The position numbers were made by a program, and so were the translations under genes. A stretch of DNA of 64,000 bases, taken from assembly GCA_949987705.1 (NCBI GenBank), contig CATLJY010000190.1:1-64000 (forward strand), given 5' to 3'. The notes beneath the pieces were generated by a model. It had not been told where the DNA came from and ran no database searches. It saw only the letters and a list, made by a program, of their open reading frames with translations. Shown in pieces: positions 1 to 10,469 of the stretch (its first letter is position 1; every line of letters begins with the position of its first letter). Source of the stretch: Thereva unica (Eukaryota; Arthropoda; Insecta; Diptera; Therevidae).

Positions 1-2670
1 TCTCAATTTCACCTTGACTAGATAGTGGTCCAAGCCACAGCACAATGTTATTGTTCTTACGTCCATGGCCTCTCTTCTCTCTATTAAGACGAATTTTACT
101 TGAATTGATTATGTATTAGTTACCCCGTCTGGTGACTGCTACGTCACCTTATGAATATTTTTGTATGGGAACATTGTTGAACTTACTACCATTGAGTTTG
201 AGTTTGCGAGATCGACCAATCTACTACCATTGTCATTGGTAACGTTGTGTCGGCTATGCTTACCAATGACTCCTACTGCACATGAAAATGGATAATTTTC
301 CATAACTAAAAATCAAAATCGCCCGCCTGCGTTGCACACTCTGCACGTCCGCTCCCAGCTGGCCTGATCGAACCATTCAGTTCACACGACAATTGAAGAG
401 TTTGGCTGGGTCAGAAATATCTGAAACAAGGCGTATATGTCCGTCGTGTACACCGAAAGTTACCGGAAATAAACTTATCAATGTTTTTAAGGCCAATGAC
501 TGTTACATATACAATCGTACTTATCCGAGTTCTGTTGAGGGAAAAAGTCGAAGTGAATTTATTAATCTACCAACGAAATGTCCAAACAAATCTATAAACA
601 TGCTCTGTAATCAACGCGAAAGTTATAAAAACAATTCATTATTGATATCCTTTAAAAGAATCCTTTTGTTTTAAATATTTTTTTCTTTGTTGTTTAATCT
701 GCACATATCGCAGATAATTCCCTTTCAAAAACTCCACATATCATCAGTATTCGCTCTTTCTGTGTGTAAGGATACGTCAGAAATACTTATATGTTCTGTA
801 TCTATATTTCTGATTATAAAGCCGCCATCTGGCTACCTTAGTCCTCGTTGATGAGGGCTCACGATAGAGGAAACTTAAAATCCAGCCATTCATTTCAAGA
901 ACAATTTGTCTGCTCATAAAACAAAGCCTAGCCTTTGGCGAATCATACATGAAATTACAAGGGCGCAGAGAGGAGCGGCAGGATTTCGAGTTTGTTTGTA
1001 TATAGATGTGTATACTCATCTACATACATACATATATACATGGAAAAAACAAAAATACTAAAAAGTCTTCAGAGAGTTTTCATCATCAGAACAAATGACC
1101 CGCTTGAACCTATACAATGTTGACTTACCCCTAGATACATCCATCCATCTCAGCATTCTTCATCCCGTCCGCCGACGGGGAACGGTGGGGGTTGGACCGA
1201 GTATCAGAATCCTAGAAGCGTTATTTGTAGCGAACAGAAGAAAGAATAATGACAAAAAGGGTTGCATGATGAGGGCGACATAAAAGTATGTCAAATATTA
1301 TGACGAAGGAAGGATGTTGGTTGCTGGGAATGATACACACCAACAACAACGGGAACAGCATCCCGGCAGGACAGGTAAATATTTTGGCCTAGTGCCACTC
1401 GGCCTAACTGTGAGATTAATACCTGAGGAATCCTTTGTGTTACTTGATGACAAAGACAAATATGAAAGATATGGTTTTAAATCCTATTCAGACAGAACTA
1501 ATTGCAATTCTCACCGTTGACAAGGGACTGCAAAGGCATGAATTTGTGGATTAGAACGAAAAAACACAAATTAAAAAACAGCACACCCCCTCCCCACCTT
1601 TCCGCACTTAAGCAATTGAGCAATGCGATGTAAAACCTCAATAAACTCTAATAATTAAGAAGTAAAACAAACTGTAGAAAAGTCCTTACAACAATAAAAC
1701 CAAAACACTTGCCCAGCACTGTACACAGGACACACGAGTATAAAATGTTTGCAACGGTGATTCCATAAGGACACCACAAAAATTGTTCACTTCCTTCTTC
1801 CTATTTGCAATAGCGTCGTTGCTTGTGTCCTTTTGCCACACTTGCCGCCTTTGAGTCCTCATTGGGGTCGGCGGTGCGAAGGGAATTTAACTCTAATTTC
1901 CTCATATAACTAGTAGTGAAGCGGTGGTGGGGGGTATCTTTTTAGAGGACATTAAATAGAATTGTCTACATCCGGATTGGACATTCCCGGTAGGTTAGTT
2001 GTTAAGTCCTTCAGGCTGTTTTAGAGGCCCCAGTGTCGGAGAGTCATCATCAGTAACCACCAACTACCAAAACTAGGATGAGCTCCTTTTCATAGATGAT
2101 GTTTTAAAATTTTAGATTTATTCTGTTTATGAAAACTAAAAGGACACCGACGACAACCTTTTTGTGGACATTTTATAAATTTCAAAATATGACGCGGATA
2201 CCAGGATCTGTTAGCAAGTGTATTTATGTTCAGGAATTTTTGTTTAATGAACAAAAGGTTCAAATAAGCTGCTCCTCTGTAGTAAGTTAATTTTGACAAA
2301 ATTGTTTTCGACTCCTTGGGGGATATATTCCGTATGGCCGTTGACAAAAAAGGGTTAACATTTCGTAGAATAGTTGAACTTTTATACTTATTTTATGTTT
2401 GCCGCTATATTGAAGGGATGGTCACTAAAAAAAACTTATAGTTCAATTGGGGTTGTACAATGTACATAACCAGAGCAGAGTTTAAGTGGACAATGCCGGA
2501 TTTTGAAGAAGATTCTCAATTAAGATTGAAGCGATGCCAGGCAGCTCTAGGAATATATATTGTCAGGTATTACTGTGTAGACAGTACTTATCCAATCTAA
2601 ATGTATTGAAGGCAGCAGGACATATCTACGAAATGAAATAAAACCATTAGTTATGTTATAACAACGCCGT
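1..2670. other. Gene-free AT-rich stretch
   Basis: I find no coding region, RNA gene or element end I can name here. Open frames are short (under 95 codons), overlap on both strands and lack recognisable motifs. The sequence is AT-rich with scattered short runs, including a TA-rich patch near 1020-1045. It may contain decayed transposon sequence, but nothing can be assigned. Confidence 0.5.
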
Positions 2671-4218
2671 CGTCTGATCCGTAGCCCAGGGTATGAAAGG
2701 AGTTGGGTGGTCGACTTGAAGAATTGACCAGAATCGAGAAACCGAAGAAACTAGGCAAGAAAGCGCATGGATACACGAACTTACTATTCACCAAATAATG
2801 CTACTGCATCTGGGCAGCCAATGCGCCAGTCCTGGGACCAGGGACGCTGGTGTGAAGTGGATTACCGAACCCCCAAATTAGTCACACCGAAAATGGAAAT
2901 TCAATTCGCCGCGTGAAATGTACGTTACATCCCATCACGTCGGTCAAAGGAAAACATAGCAATGGAATTGTTGAAATGCAAAATATCAGTTGCTGCGCTA
3001 TCGGAACTACGACTTACCGTATCCGGGACAAGACAAGTCACCTGGCGAGATCTATCCGACTCCATGAATCTATACGACATAACATACCTATGACGGTCGG
3101 ACGTGTCTCGTCACCGTGGAAGAAAGCGATCGTTGTCCCAATTTTGAAAAAAGACGACACTCGGAAATTATCGCAGTATTAGCCTATTCTTGATCGTCGG
3201 AAAAGTATTTACGAAAATCATACAATCGAGGCTACAGAACAAGCCGGAAAGAACAAGCGGGATATGACCACATCGAGGATGTATTGATCAAATATTCACA
3301 CTGCATCAGAAAGAATTCGTTGCGGCAAACGAACTGTCGTCGTTTCCACTTCTCTTCAATGTTGTGATCGACACGATTATGCGTGAAACATTCGATGGAC
3401 GACTCGGAGTTCGAAACGACGAAAACAACTTCGTAGTCGACTTAGTGTTCGCCGATGATAGCGCCGTCTTCGCTGACACGGATACCGAAGCAACGGACAT
3501 CTTATACTACATGTCCGGCATCGCCCAGTCATACGGGATAAAAAGAACGGATCGAGGGCCAGTGTTAACCTCGATGGAACCAAAATCGAACAGGTTCCGA
3601 TGTTCAAATGTTCATTGGTTGAGGAAACGAAAGTGGCATTGACGACCGAAGTTCAGAGCCGCAACAGCCAGGAAACAGAAATATTCGCTCGCTCAAGTGG
3701 TGCATATGGAAACGAACAAATATTTCAAAGCAAAAGTACGCCTTTACCGAACCTAGATCCTTCCGATTATTCTTCATGGCTCGAAAACATCGACACTGCT
3801 CAAACCAGACTTCAAAAAGTTCGAGGTCTTCCAAAAGGCAGATTCTCGATGTCTCAATCACCTTCGAAACGAGAAAGTTAGACAAAGATGACATCAACAG
3901 ACACTGATCGAAGAACAAATAATAAAAGGACATGTTTGCCGAATGGATGATAACCGGTTGCCATAAACTTCTCCAGCGAGACCGTCCCGCCGACTGGAGA
4001 ATTCAGCGATCGGCACCGAAGAAACCCTGGCTAAAGAATATCGAAGGTGAGCTAAAGAATCAAAGATTACCAGTGACCGGGGCTCGAGACGTTGCCAAAA
4101 ATCGATAAAAATGGAAACTAATCGTGGGTAGAATTCGATACCCAGCGGCACCGACAGCAGCGTATCCGTTGCGGAGACAGCCTATTCGGACCGCCAGCTA
4201 ACGGATCAAAGAAAAAAA
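2671..4218 (+). pseudogene. Internally deleted RTE-type LINE copy
   Basis: This is a degenerate sister of the full-length RTE LINE at 47980-51237. Its start corresponds to the first base of that element, and its last bases (through the stretch that reads gctaacggatcaaag) match that element's 3' end. Two large segments are missing: most of the endonuclease, and the endonuclease-RT linker with the RT fingers. A further gap lies in the palm around 3340. What remains includes the RT block around the FADD-type catalytic motif near 3450 and the C-terminal region up to the 3' end. Several stops and frameshifts rule out a functional protein. No target-site duplication is evident. This copy has the 81-bp 5' segment only once, whereas the younger copy has it twice. 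Confidence 0.85.
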
Positions 4219-4321
4219 ATCATTTTATTATTCTTTTATATTTTTTTCGACAAAAGTAGTTTTTCATGCAAGAGTTAACCCTTCTAGCACAGAAGGCGCA
4301 CTTTACAGCTAAGCATGAAAA

Positions 4322-4384
4322 TCTATATATATATACACACACATGCATATATAAATATATATATGTATATATATACATATATAG
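4322..4384. repeat. TA/CA microsatellite
   Basis: About 60 bp of alternating TA with a short ACAC block. It is flanked on both sides by a diverged repeat of about 35 bp (near 4276-4312 and 4386-4422) that shares the core cttct..acagaagg.gcactt. It sits just beyond the 3' end of the minus-strand CR1-like LINE, so it is probably the 3' UTR or tail of that element with a duplicated terminal segment. That assignment is inference. Confidence 0.6.
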
Positions 4385-4518
4385 AGTTTCCCTTCTAATA
4401 CAGAAGGTGCACTTCCCAGCAGGGCTGAGAAATATTTACCACTGCTGTGGCTCAGCTGAGACATGCAAACATAAAAGATTAAGTACCAATAAAAATTGCA
4501 TGCGAAACACATAAACAG

Positions 4519-7443
4519 TCATGAGACAACAAATAGACTCCTTTTAAGCAGCTCTTTGTTAGTGCTTACGCTAAAAACATTAATATTTTTATTTACATTA
4601 ATGAACATGCGATTTACAGGCTCAAATCGGCCATAATTTGTGTTAGAGGAGTTGATGTTTAAGAGCGGTGGTCCTCTCAGATTGTATCGGCTCTCTCTAA
4701 ACGACGCACGGCGCCTTAGAAAACCTGAGTCGACACGTCCATTAAGAAGCTGGTGGACGAAAACAACATCGGCCACCTCACGACGCTTGTGGAGAGAGTT
4801 TAAGTTGAGTAACTTAAGTCGGTATTCATATGGTGGAAGAATTAAAGGGTCTTCCCAAGGAAGGTGATTCAATGCGAATCGAACGAACCTACGTTGAACC
4901 GACTCAATTTTTCCAACATGCGAAGAATAGTGAGGAGACCAAACCTGGGACGCATATTCAAGTAAAGGTCTGACAAGGGAAATGTAGAGGTGTTTAGTGA
5001 TCAGGGTGCTGTTAAATTCTTTGGACCACCTTTTTATAAAACCCAAGACTAAGCTGCTCTTGGAAGAAATATAGTTGATATGAGTAGAGAAGTCTAGCTT
5101 GGTGTCAAATCTAATCCCGAGATCTTTGACAAAATTAACACGGGGGACACCCTCACCAGAAAATGAGTAGTTATAAATTATAGGATCACGTCGCCTACAA
5201 AACGTCATGACTTCGCATTTACTAATATTAAGAACCAGGTTGTTGTTAGCGCACCAGGAGAAAAAGGTGTCGAGGTCGACCTGCAAAAGTTTGCAGTCCT
5301 CCATACTCTTTACGTGACGGTACAATTTGATGTCATCAGCATAAATCAGAATTCTGCAGTGTCTTAGCAAGGTAACTATATCATCAATAGAAAGAATAAA
5401 GAGGATAGGGCCAAGATGGCTGCCTTGAGGGACACCGGATGACGCCTCAATGGTCGCGGATTTGGATCCACGGAAAAGGACTTGGTAGGTCCTGTTAGCT
5501 AAGTAGGACTGGAACCATAATAAAAGGGCTACAGGGAAACCTAACTTTTTTAGTTTGAAAAGTATGATGGAGTGGGAAAGCTTGTCAAATGCCTTACTGA
5601 AATCAGTGTAAACACAATCAGTTTGGCAACCGGAAATGAAGTCTTCAACAGCATGGGAAGTGAATTCAAGGAGATTCGTGGTAGTGGAACGGGCTGGAAG
5701 AAAACCATGTTGGTTCGTAGAAATAAGTTTTTTGCAGATGGGCACGATTGCAGAATAAATGATTGACTCAAAAAGCTTTGGTATGACAGACAGCTTAGCA
5801 ATTGGTCTGTAATTCGATATTTCGTTCTTGCTACCACTTTTGTGAATAGGTATTATGAACGAATTCTTCCAAAGAGTAGGGAAATACCCTTTATCTAAGG
5901 ATTTTTGAAAAAGGGTTTTCAGTGGGGACTGGAGAACCTCCACACAGGATTTAAGGACAGCAGGAGGGATACCGTCAGGGCCTGAAGTGAAGTCGAAAGG
6001 GAGTTCATCAATATGTTTCACGATATCGTCAGTGGAAATTGAAAGAGATAATCTAGCAGCCTCTCGGTGTGGAGTTATGTGACGAAAATTATTGTCATTA
6101 GGCTGAAAGTTGGAAGGAGTGAAAGATTGATGAAAGAATGAAGCAAACATGTTGGAAATCGAGGAAGACTCACTACTAGACCAGTTAGTGTGCTGCATAG
6201 TATTTGGGTAGTTATCGACTTTTTTCTTAGAGTTGACAAATTTAAAGAAGTTTCTAGGATCAGTATACACCTGGTCCCTCATGCTGCTGAGATATTCACT
6301 ATACAGAGCAGAAGAGAGAAAACGAAATCTGTTATAGCAATCGGTAAATGTAGTAAGACTCGGAGGGTCCTTTCTCTTTAAATAGGTCTTCCAGAGTCTA
6401 TTTTTCAGATTTCTTAAATGCTTCAGTTCATTGTTGTACCAAGGTGGAGAAGAACTGCGCAATTTTAGGGGCTCAAAAGGTACACATGAAACGATAGCTT
6501 CGTATAGTACGGTATAAAACCGTGCCACATCGACATCCAACTCATTTGCGGAAAGTAGGCTGTTGAAATCGATCAAGGCAAGCTTAGATGAGAGTTCATT
6601 AAAGTTAGCCTTCATAAAGTTGAAGGAGTGAGTTACCGCCTCCGGACAAGGATTGTTCTTTGAATTGAAGCAGTAATTTAGCAGGAGAGGAGGGTGGTAA
6701 TTGTCAACGGACGTCATGACTATTGGACTGGGTTCAGCAATCATGTTTCCTGAGTCAGTAAAGAATACAAGATCCAACTGCCTCCCTAACATATTAGTCA
6801 CCCCACTCATTTGATTCAGGCCGAGTGAGAATAAGGAATTGAGAAAACAGGATTCCTTAGAATTAATATTGCCTTCAGGGAGGTAGTTATCGTCAACTTC
6901 GTCAAATACCCACTGAATATTGGGTAAATTGAAGTCCCCAAGTAGAAGAAGTTCATCCCCAGTGTTCATCATACTCAGGCAATAATCAACACAAGAGATG
7001 AGAATATCATAGAGGCTTTTACCTCCATTGTCAAGTGTGCTAATCATACCTGGTTGGATATAGCAGCACAGCAGGAATAGATTAGATTTAGAGAAGGAAA
7101 TCTTGAGAGCGACAAGCTCAGTGTCCAAGTGGTTAGAGAAACTAGGAAGCGTAATTGGGTTACAATTAAGGTGACTGCGGCAAGCAAGAAGTACGCCGCC
7201 CCCACGAGCTTCCGAGTCAGTGTGACGATCCCTCCGAAAGACTTGGTAGGAGGAATCGAAGAGTTCAGCATTAAGAATGCCTTCATGGAGCCAGGTTTCA
7301 GTGAATGCAATGACATCGAACCCGCTAGCCGTCGATGCATGAAGGATGTCGTTAGTTTTTGACCTTATTCCCCTTACGTTCTGGTAGTAGGGGGAAAGCG
7401 TCTCGAGTTTTTTGACATCAGTGGAGCGCTCGGAGTAGAAACA
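4519..7443 (-). CDS. ORF2: endonuclease-reverse transcriptase (CR1-like)
   Basis: The frame is open for 974 codons before the stop at 4519. The endonuclease starts almost at once (NVRGIRSKTNDIL, then FDVIAFTETWL), with the catalytic GDFNLP block near residue 168 and a degenerate SDH-like motif (SVDNYHPPLL) near 244. RT follows, with SGPDGIPP, YTDFSKAFD, GVPQGSHLGP and the catalytic YADD at 5332-5343 (residue about 700). The C-terminal region contains LGFIKRW and LEYASQVW blocks typical of insect LINEs. The protein nicks target DNA and copies its own RNA in target-primed reverse transcription. The first in-frame AUG is at 7047, inside the endonuclease and about 130 codons after the frame opens. 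Translation therefore probably depends on ORF1, with which it overlaps by 70 nt in the -1 frame. Confidence 0.9.
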   Translation of the reverse strand, partial: CFYSERSTDVKKLETLSPYYQNVRGIRSKTNDILHASTASGFDVIAFTETWLHEGILNAELFDSSYQVFRRDRHTDSEARGGGVLLACRSHLNCNPITLPSFSNHLDTELVALKISFSKSNLFLLCCYIQPGMISTLDNGGKSLYDILISCVDYCLSMMNTGDELLLLGDFNLPNIQWVFDEVDDNYLPEGNINSKESCFLNSLFSLGLNQMSGVTNMLGRQLDLVFFTDSGNMIAEPSPIVMTSVDNYHPPLLLNYCFNSKNNPCPEAVTHSFNFMKANFNELSSKLALIDFNSLLSANELDVDVARFYTVLYEAIVSCVPFEPLKLRSSSPPWYNNELKHLRNLKNRLWKTYLKRKDPPSLTTFTDCYNRFRFLSSALYSEYLSSMRDQVYTDPRNFFKFVNSKKKVDNYPNTMQHTNWSSSESSSISNMFASFFHQSFTPSNFQPNDNNFRHITPHREAARLSLSISTDDIVKHIDELPFDFTSGPDGIPPAVLKSCVEVLQSPLKTLFQKSLDKGYFPTLWKNSFIIPIHKSGSKNEISNYRPIAKLSVIPKLFESIIYSAIVPICKKLISTNQHGFLPARSTTTNLLEFTSHAVEDFISGCQTDCVYTDFSKAFDKLSHSIILFKLKKLGFPVALLLWFQSYLANRTYQVLFRGSKSATIEASSGVPQGSHLGPILFILSIDDIVTLLRHCRILIYADDIKLYRHVKSMEDCKLLQVDLDTFFSWCANNNLVLNISKCEVMTFCRRRDPIIYNYSFSGEGVPRVNFVKDLGIRFDTKLDFSTHINYISSKSSLVLGFIKRWSKEFNSTLITKHLYISLVRPLLEYASQVWSPHYSSHVGKIESVQRRFVRFALNHLPWEDPLILPPYEYRLKLLNLNSLHKRREVADVVFVHQLLNGRVDSGFLRRRASFRESRYNLRGPPLLNINSSNTNYGRFEPVNRMFINVNKNINVFSVSTNKELLKRSLFVVS

Positions 7444-8705
7444 TTAGCATGAAGGGCTCGGGTACGGGAACGCGGGACAAAGAGCTTCGAAAGAGCACCA
7501 GCAGGCCAAAAGCCAGGATCTAAGAGAGTCTCGGCAATAACAGGCGGGGCAGACAAAACAAAAGAAGCAACAGGCTTTGAAGCCTTGCTGACTTTTCTAC
7601 AAGAAACGGTTCCTGGGTCTATAGATTTAGTCCTTAAGTAATCACAGATAGTTTCTGTCCCAGTTTCAGGAGAAAATCTCGAGATGAAGATATTTAAGGG
7701 TCTCGGTATCGTAACCAAAGGGGTGCGATGCTCTAGGGGAGCAGTAACTTCAGTGACGGGAGGATTGACCACTATGAGCGGCGGAGTGGTTGATACCGAG
7801 ACCGACCCAGAGGTCGACTCCGACCCTGGAGCACGGGGCAAGGAGTTCAAAGAGTTAGCGTCACCAATGGTGGCTTGGCGATTTCGATTACTCCTGCGAC
7901 TTTTACGACGCGCCTTCATACTACTACTAGGCACGATGGGATTGTTGACTACCTGTTGCCAGACAGCATTCTCCGAAAGAGAAGCAGCCGTGGAGCAGGC
8001 TGAAGACAGAAGGTTCTCTCCAGCAGGCAGGGCGCAAACAGATGCAGCTGCCGCAGAGGAGGAGTTCTTCTTATCATAGACGCTCTCCAATCTTAAAGAC
8101 AGAGAGGTCAGGGCATTGTGATTTTTCACCACTGCAGATGACAGCGACTCAACATCAGCCCGAACACGCTTGGTATTCCTTTTGATATCATCCATTAACG
8201 GATGAATTGAAGCTGCGGGGTTAAAAGTGCAGGAGGAAAAAGTGGCGACCGGATTAAGTATCGCCGAATGTATGTCGTCTAACGACTCTAACGTAGCTGC
8301 AACTCGGGAAGAAAGTTCCTGGAATTTTTCAACCAGGGAACCCGAATTAGTCACAACAGAAACTAGAGTGTCAGACAACGTATCAAGCCGGACATTGATG
8401 GATTGGATATCGTCAGCTAACATCTGGAAATGCGAGATGCTGCCTGAGAAGGAGCTAAGACGATCCATGACTTTCTCATGACCAACGAGAAAAACGTCAG
8501 AGATGTCTTTCATCAGCCTTAAAACATGGCAGGGTTTGATGTCAGAGCACTCCCCACAAGTAGACCCTCTACGGGCCGAAGATTTGCTACTGACTTTAGC
8601 ATTGAGGCAGGAAGCATGAAAAATGCCTCCACAAACCCCATCGCAGGAAATCCCATCACCGGCGATTTCCAAAGAACACATATTGCAAAGCTGATGATTC
8701 GCCAT
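7374..8705 (-). CDS. ORF1: PHD-finger nucleic-acid-binding protein of CR1-like LINE
   Basis: A 443-aa protein starting at the ATG whose complement is at 8703-8705. Residues 7-53 hold a PHD-like zinc finger with ligands C7/C10, C21/C25, H30/C33 and C50/C53. Residues about 60-215 are helical and heptad-like (probable coiled coil for oligomerisation). A Ser/Ala-rich and basic middle (KARRKSRRSNRNR, about 265-277) follows. The C-terminal domain, from about 335 (IFISRFSPETGTETICDYL...GFWPAGALSKLFVPR), resembles the small RRM-like region found in insect LINE ORF1 proteins. In this family ORF1 packages the element RNA as a ribonucleoprotein. The frame has no internal stop and ends inside ORF2. Confidence 0.85.
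   Translation of the reverse strand: MANHQLCNMCSLEIAGDGISCDGVCGGIFHASCLNAKVSSKSSARRGSTCGECSDIKPCHVLRLMKDISDVFLVGHEKVMDRLSSFSGSISHFQMLADDIQSINVRLDTLSDTLVSVVTNSGSLVEKFQELSSRVAATLESLDDIHSAILNPVATFSSCTFNPAASIHPLMDDIKRNTKRVRADVESLSSAVVKNHNALTSLSLRLESVYDKKNSSSAAAASVCALPAGENLLSSACSTAASLSENAVWQQVVNNPIVPSSSMKARRKSRRSNRNRQATIGDANSLNSLPRAPGSESTSGSVSVSTTPPLIVVNPPVTEVTAPLEHRTPLVTIPRPLNIFISRFSPETGTETICDYLRTKSIDPGTVSCRKVSKASKPVASFVLSAPPVIAETLLDPGFWPAGALSKLFVPRSRTRALHANVSTPSAPLMSKNSRRFPPTTRT
7407..7413 (-). promoter_or_regulatory. Candidate -1 ribosomal frameshift heptamer A_AAA_AAC
   Basis: On the minus strand ORF1 reads tcA AAA AAC here, so the heptamer A_AAA_AAC sits in the exact zero-frame phase required for -1 slippage. 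After a -1 slip the reading frame becomes ORF2 without a stop. A possible stimulatory stem follows: TTCCCC (7396-7391) can pair with GGGGAA (7373-7368), after a 10-nt spacer and with a 17-nt loop. The spacer is slightly longer than the usual 5-9 nt. The heptamer and phase are seen directly; its function is inferred. Confidence 0.6.
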
Positions 8706-8760
8706 GAAGAAGGAAAAAGTTGGTATCTTTTATATCATGGAAGTAAAAACAAAATCTAAA

Positions 8761-9299
8761 CAAGGTTCTCCATGGTGGAATTTAGCGAGCGATTAAGTAA
8801 AACTATTCGAGCCCAAGCCAATATTTACCAGAAATTCCATTGTTAAATTGATTGGAACATTACTTTTTGACTTGAAAAGAAGAATTTGAAGCGAGTTTAC
8901 CGGAATGATCAAGAAATTACATAAACAGTTCGTTTAGGGCGCAAACTATACTCAGCTCTACTCAAACAGCTTGGCTGTACCGTAAAGCGACAACCTTCAT
9001 AAAACATTCCAATTTATAAACTCATTGCTGAGTAAATACTTGCTTAGCGTCGCGGGTATGTGGTATGTGCAACCTTACGGGCGATTCTCGGATATATGGC
9101 TATCATATTCTTCTTCCAATCTCATACTAACATCTTCAAGTGCTGCCTCTGTTCGCATTCAACGGAAAGGAGTAGAACGAAGGTAGCAGGAGCAATATCC
9201 AGGGCTTGCCCTCTGAGGAAAGCTCGATGCATCGAAGACTTAAGTTGTAATAAAATTCTTTTACGTAAGACACTGCATTGCGATTCAGGCGAGAGAGTA
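8761..9299. other. No gene recognised
   Basis: The sequence upstream of the CR1-like ORF1 has no frame or motif I can assign. The first bases may be the LINE 5' UTR. Overlapping short frames near 9060-9360 on both strands show no family motif. Confidence 0.4.
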
Positions 9300-9560
9300 A
9301 GGAAGTGCAAGACAACTTATGAAGTCCCCAAGGTTCTGACCTAGGCCTACTCCTGTGGATCACCCTGCCCTGACGCTACACTTTTTTCGAGAAGCGCTCG
9401 CTATCAACTTCGTCGATGACATATCGAAATCGATATATTCGCGATCGAAGAAATACGGGAAATAAAAGTGGAGAACTGAAAAACGCTGGTCTAAAGCTAG
9501 CCGAGCACAAAATGCAAGTAGTGCCAATCTGCAAGCAGAAAAAGTGGAGACCTTAAGTGG
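9300..9560 (+). pseudogene. R1-like LINE reverse transcriptase fragment
   Basis: A short decayed RT palm. A frame near 9490-9545 reads AGLKLAEHKMQVVPICKQKK, matching the block after the catalytic aspartates in R1-group LINEs. Just upstream a frame gives FVDDIS at about 9410-9426, the counterpart of the F/YADD motif. These lie in different frames with stops between them, so the copy is dead and only about 260 bp is recognisable. Assignment to the R1 group rests on the LAEHK...V block only. Confidence 0.5.
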
Positions 9561-10460
9561 TCAGTCTTCAGCGGACTAGGGAGAATAACATATAGTATAA
9601 CATGCACGTGCCACAACTATTTCGGACTGATGGAACTGCGATCATAGCCTCTTAGCGATGACCACTTTTAACTATCCTATGAAAACGTATAGTATAATAT
9701 GATCGGTCTAGTGCCTAGTCCCTTCCAAGTAAAGTTGGCGTGGGGGTAATAATCTCACCCCCGGAAGAAAGAATTTATACAGAATGAGCAACATTAGGGT
9801 AAAAATTCTATATTGGGATCGGAGAAAATGACAAATTATTATGATCAATATATATTAGAGTTAAGAAAATGGAAAAAATGAAAATTTTATTGAACAAAAT
9901 GTGAAAAATGGCATTCTGATTCGCAAATGAATGCAAGTTATAGCGGTCGTCTAATACACGAGCATAGTTCAAATGGACTGCTCGGTCGCATCCGCTGCAA
10001 TGAATTGCCTTGGTTTTGGTCAGTTTTTGTTTATTTAATAAATAAATAGCCATACAAGGCCCACTTTTAAACTAAGTACAACCAAAATGACACTTAAATT
10101 AGAATTAGTCCAGTGCAATTAAGCGAAAAAAGAACATGAAATTACATTTTACGATGTGCGTTTTTTTTTAATTTGTTCGGGTACATCTGAGAATGATAAA
10201 ACCAAGTTTGTGGGGCGCAGTGTTTTGGGAAAAGCCGCCATCTTGTAAAAGGGTTTATAATAAATAACTCGTTTTCATGCAATGATAGCTGACAATGATC
10301 AATGGCAAGGCGTTGGACAATAAAATTATCTACAAAATGAGCCCTCAACGAGGTCTGTAAGTTGATTTGGCTCAAAGTTATGGCCGCTTGATGATGGTGG
10401 TAGCCAGCACGAAATTCAAACACAGAAGAATACACCTGGAAATCTCCTAATGAGGACAGT
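9561..10460. other. No gene recognised
   Basis: AT-rich sequence without supported coding potential. Short minus-strand frames at 9808-10053 and 10142-10435 show no motif and no codon pattern suggesting a gene. Confidence 0.4.
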
Positions 10461-10469
10461 ATGTTAGAA

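Larger units (their letters stand above)
4383..8760 (-). mobile_element. Full-length two-ORF CR1-like LINE
   Basis: This is a non-LTR retrotransposon on the minus strand. ORF1 (8705-7374) carries an N-terminal PHD-type finger and ORF2 (about 7443-4519) carries an APE-type endonuclease followed by reverse transcriptase. Both frames are free of internal stops, which is unusual here and implies a young copy. PHD-finger ORF1 proteins are known from CR1-group LINEs, including insect ones, and RT motifs such as FSKAFD, SSGVPQGSHLGP and YADD fit that group. The exact ends are uncertain: the 3' UTR probably runs into the repeat near 4383-4518, and the 5' UTR is taken to about 8760. No target-site duplication was identified. 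A jockey-clade assignment is the main alternative. Confidence 0.85.

Noticed and set aside
7684..8079. 131-codon plus-strand frame
   Set aside because: Lies wholly opposite the PHD-finger ORF1 of the CR1-like LINE and is a shadow frame.
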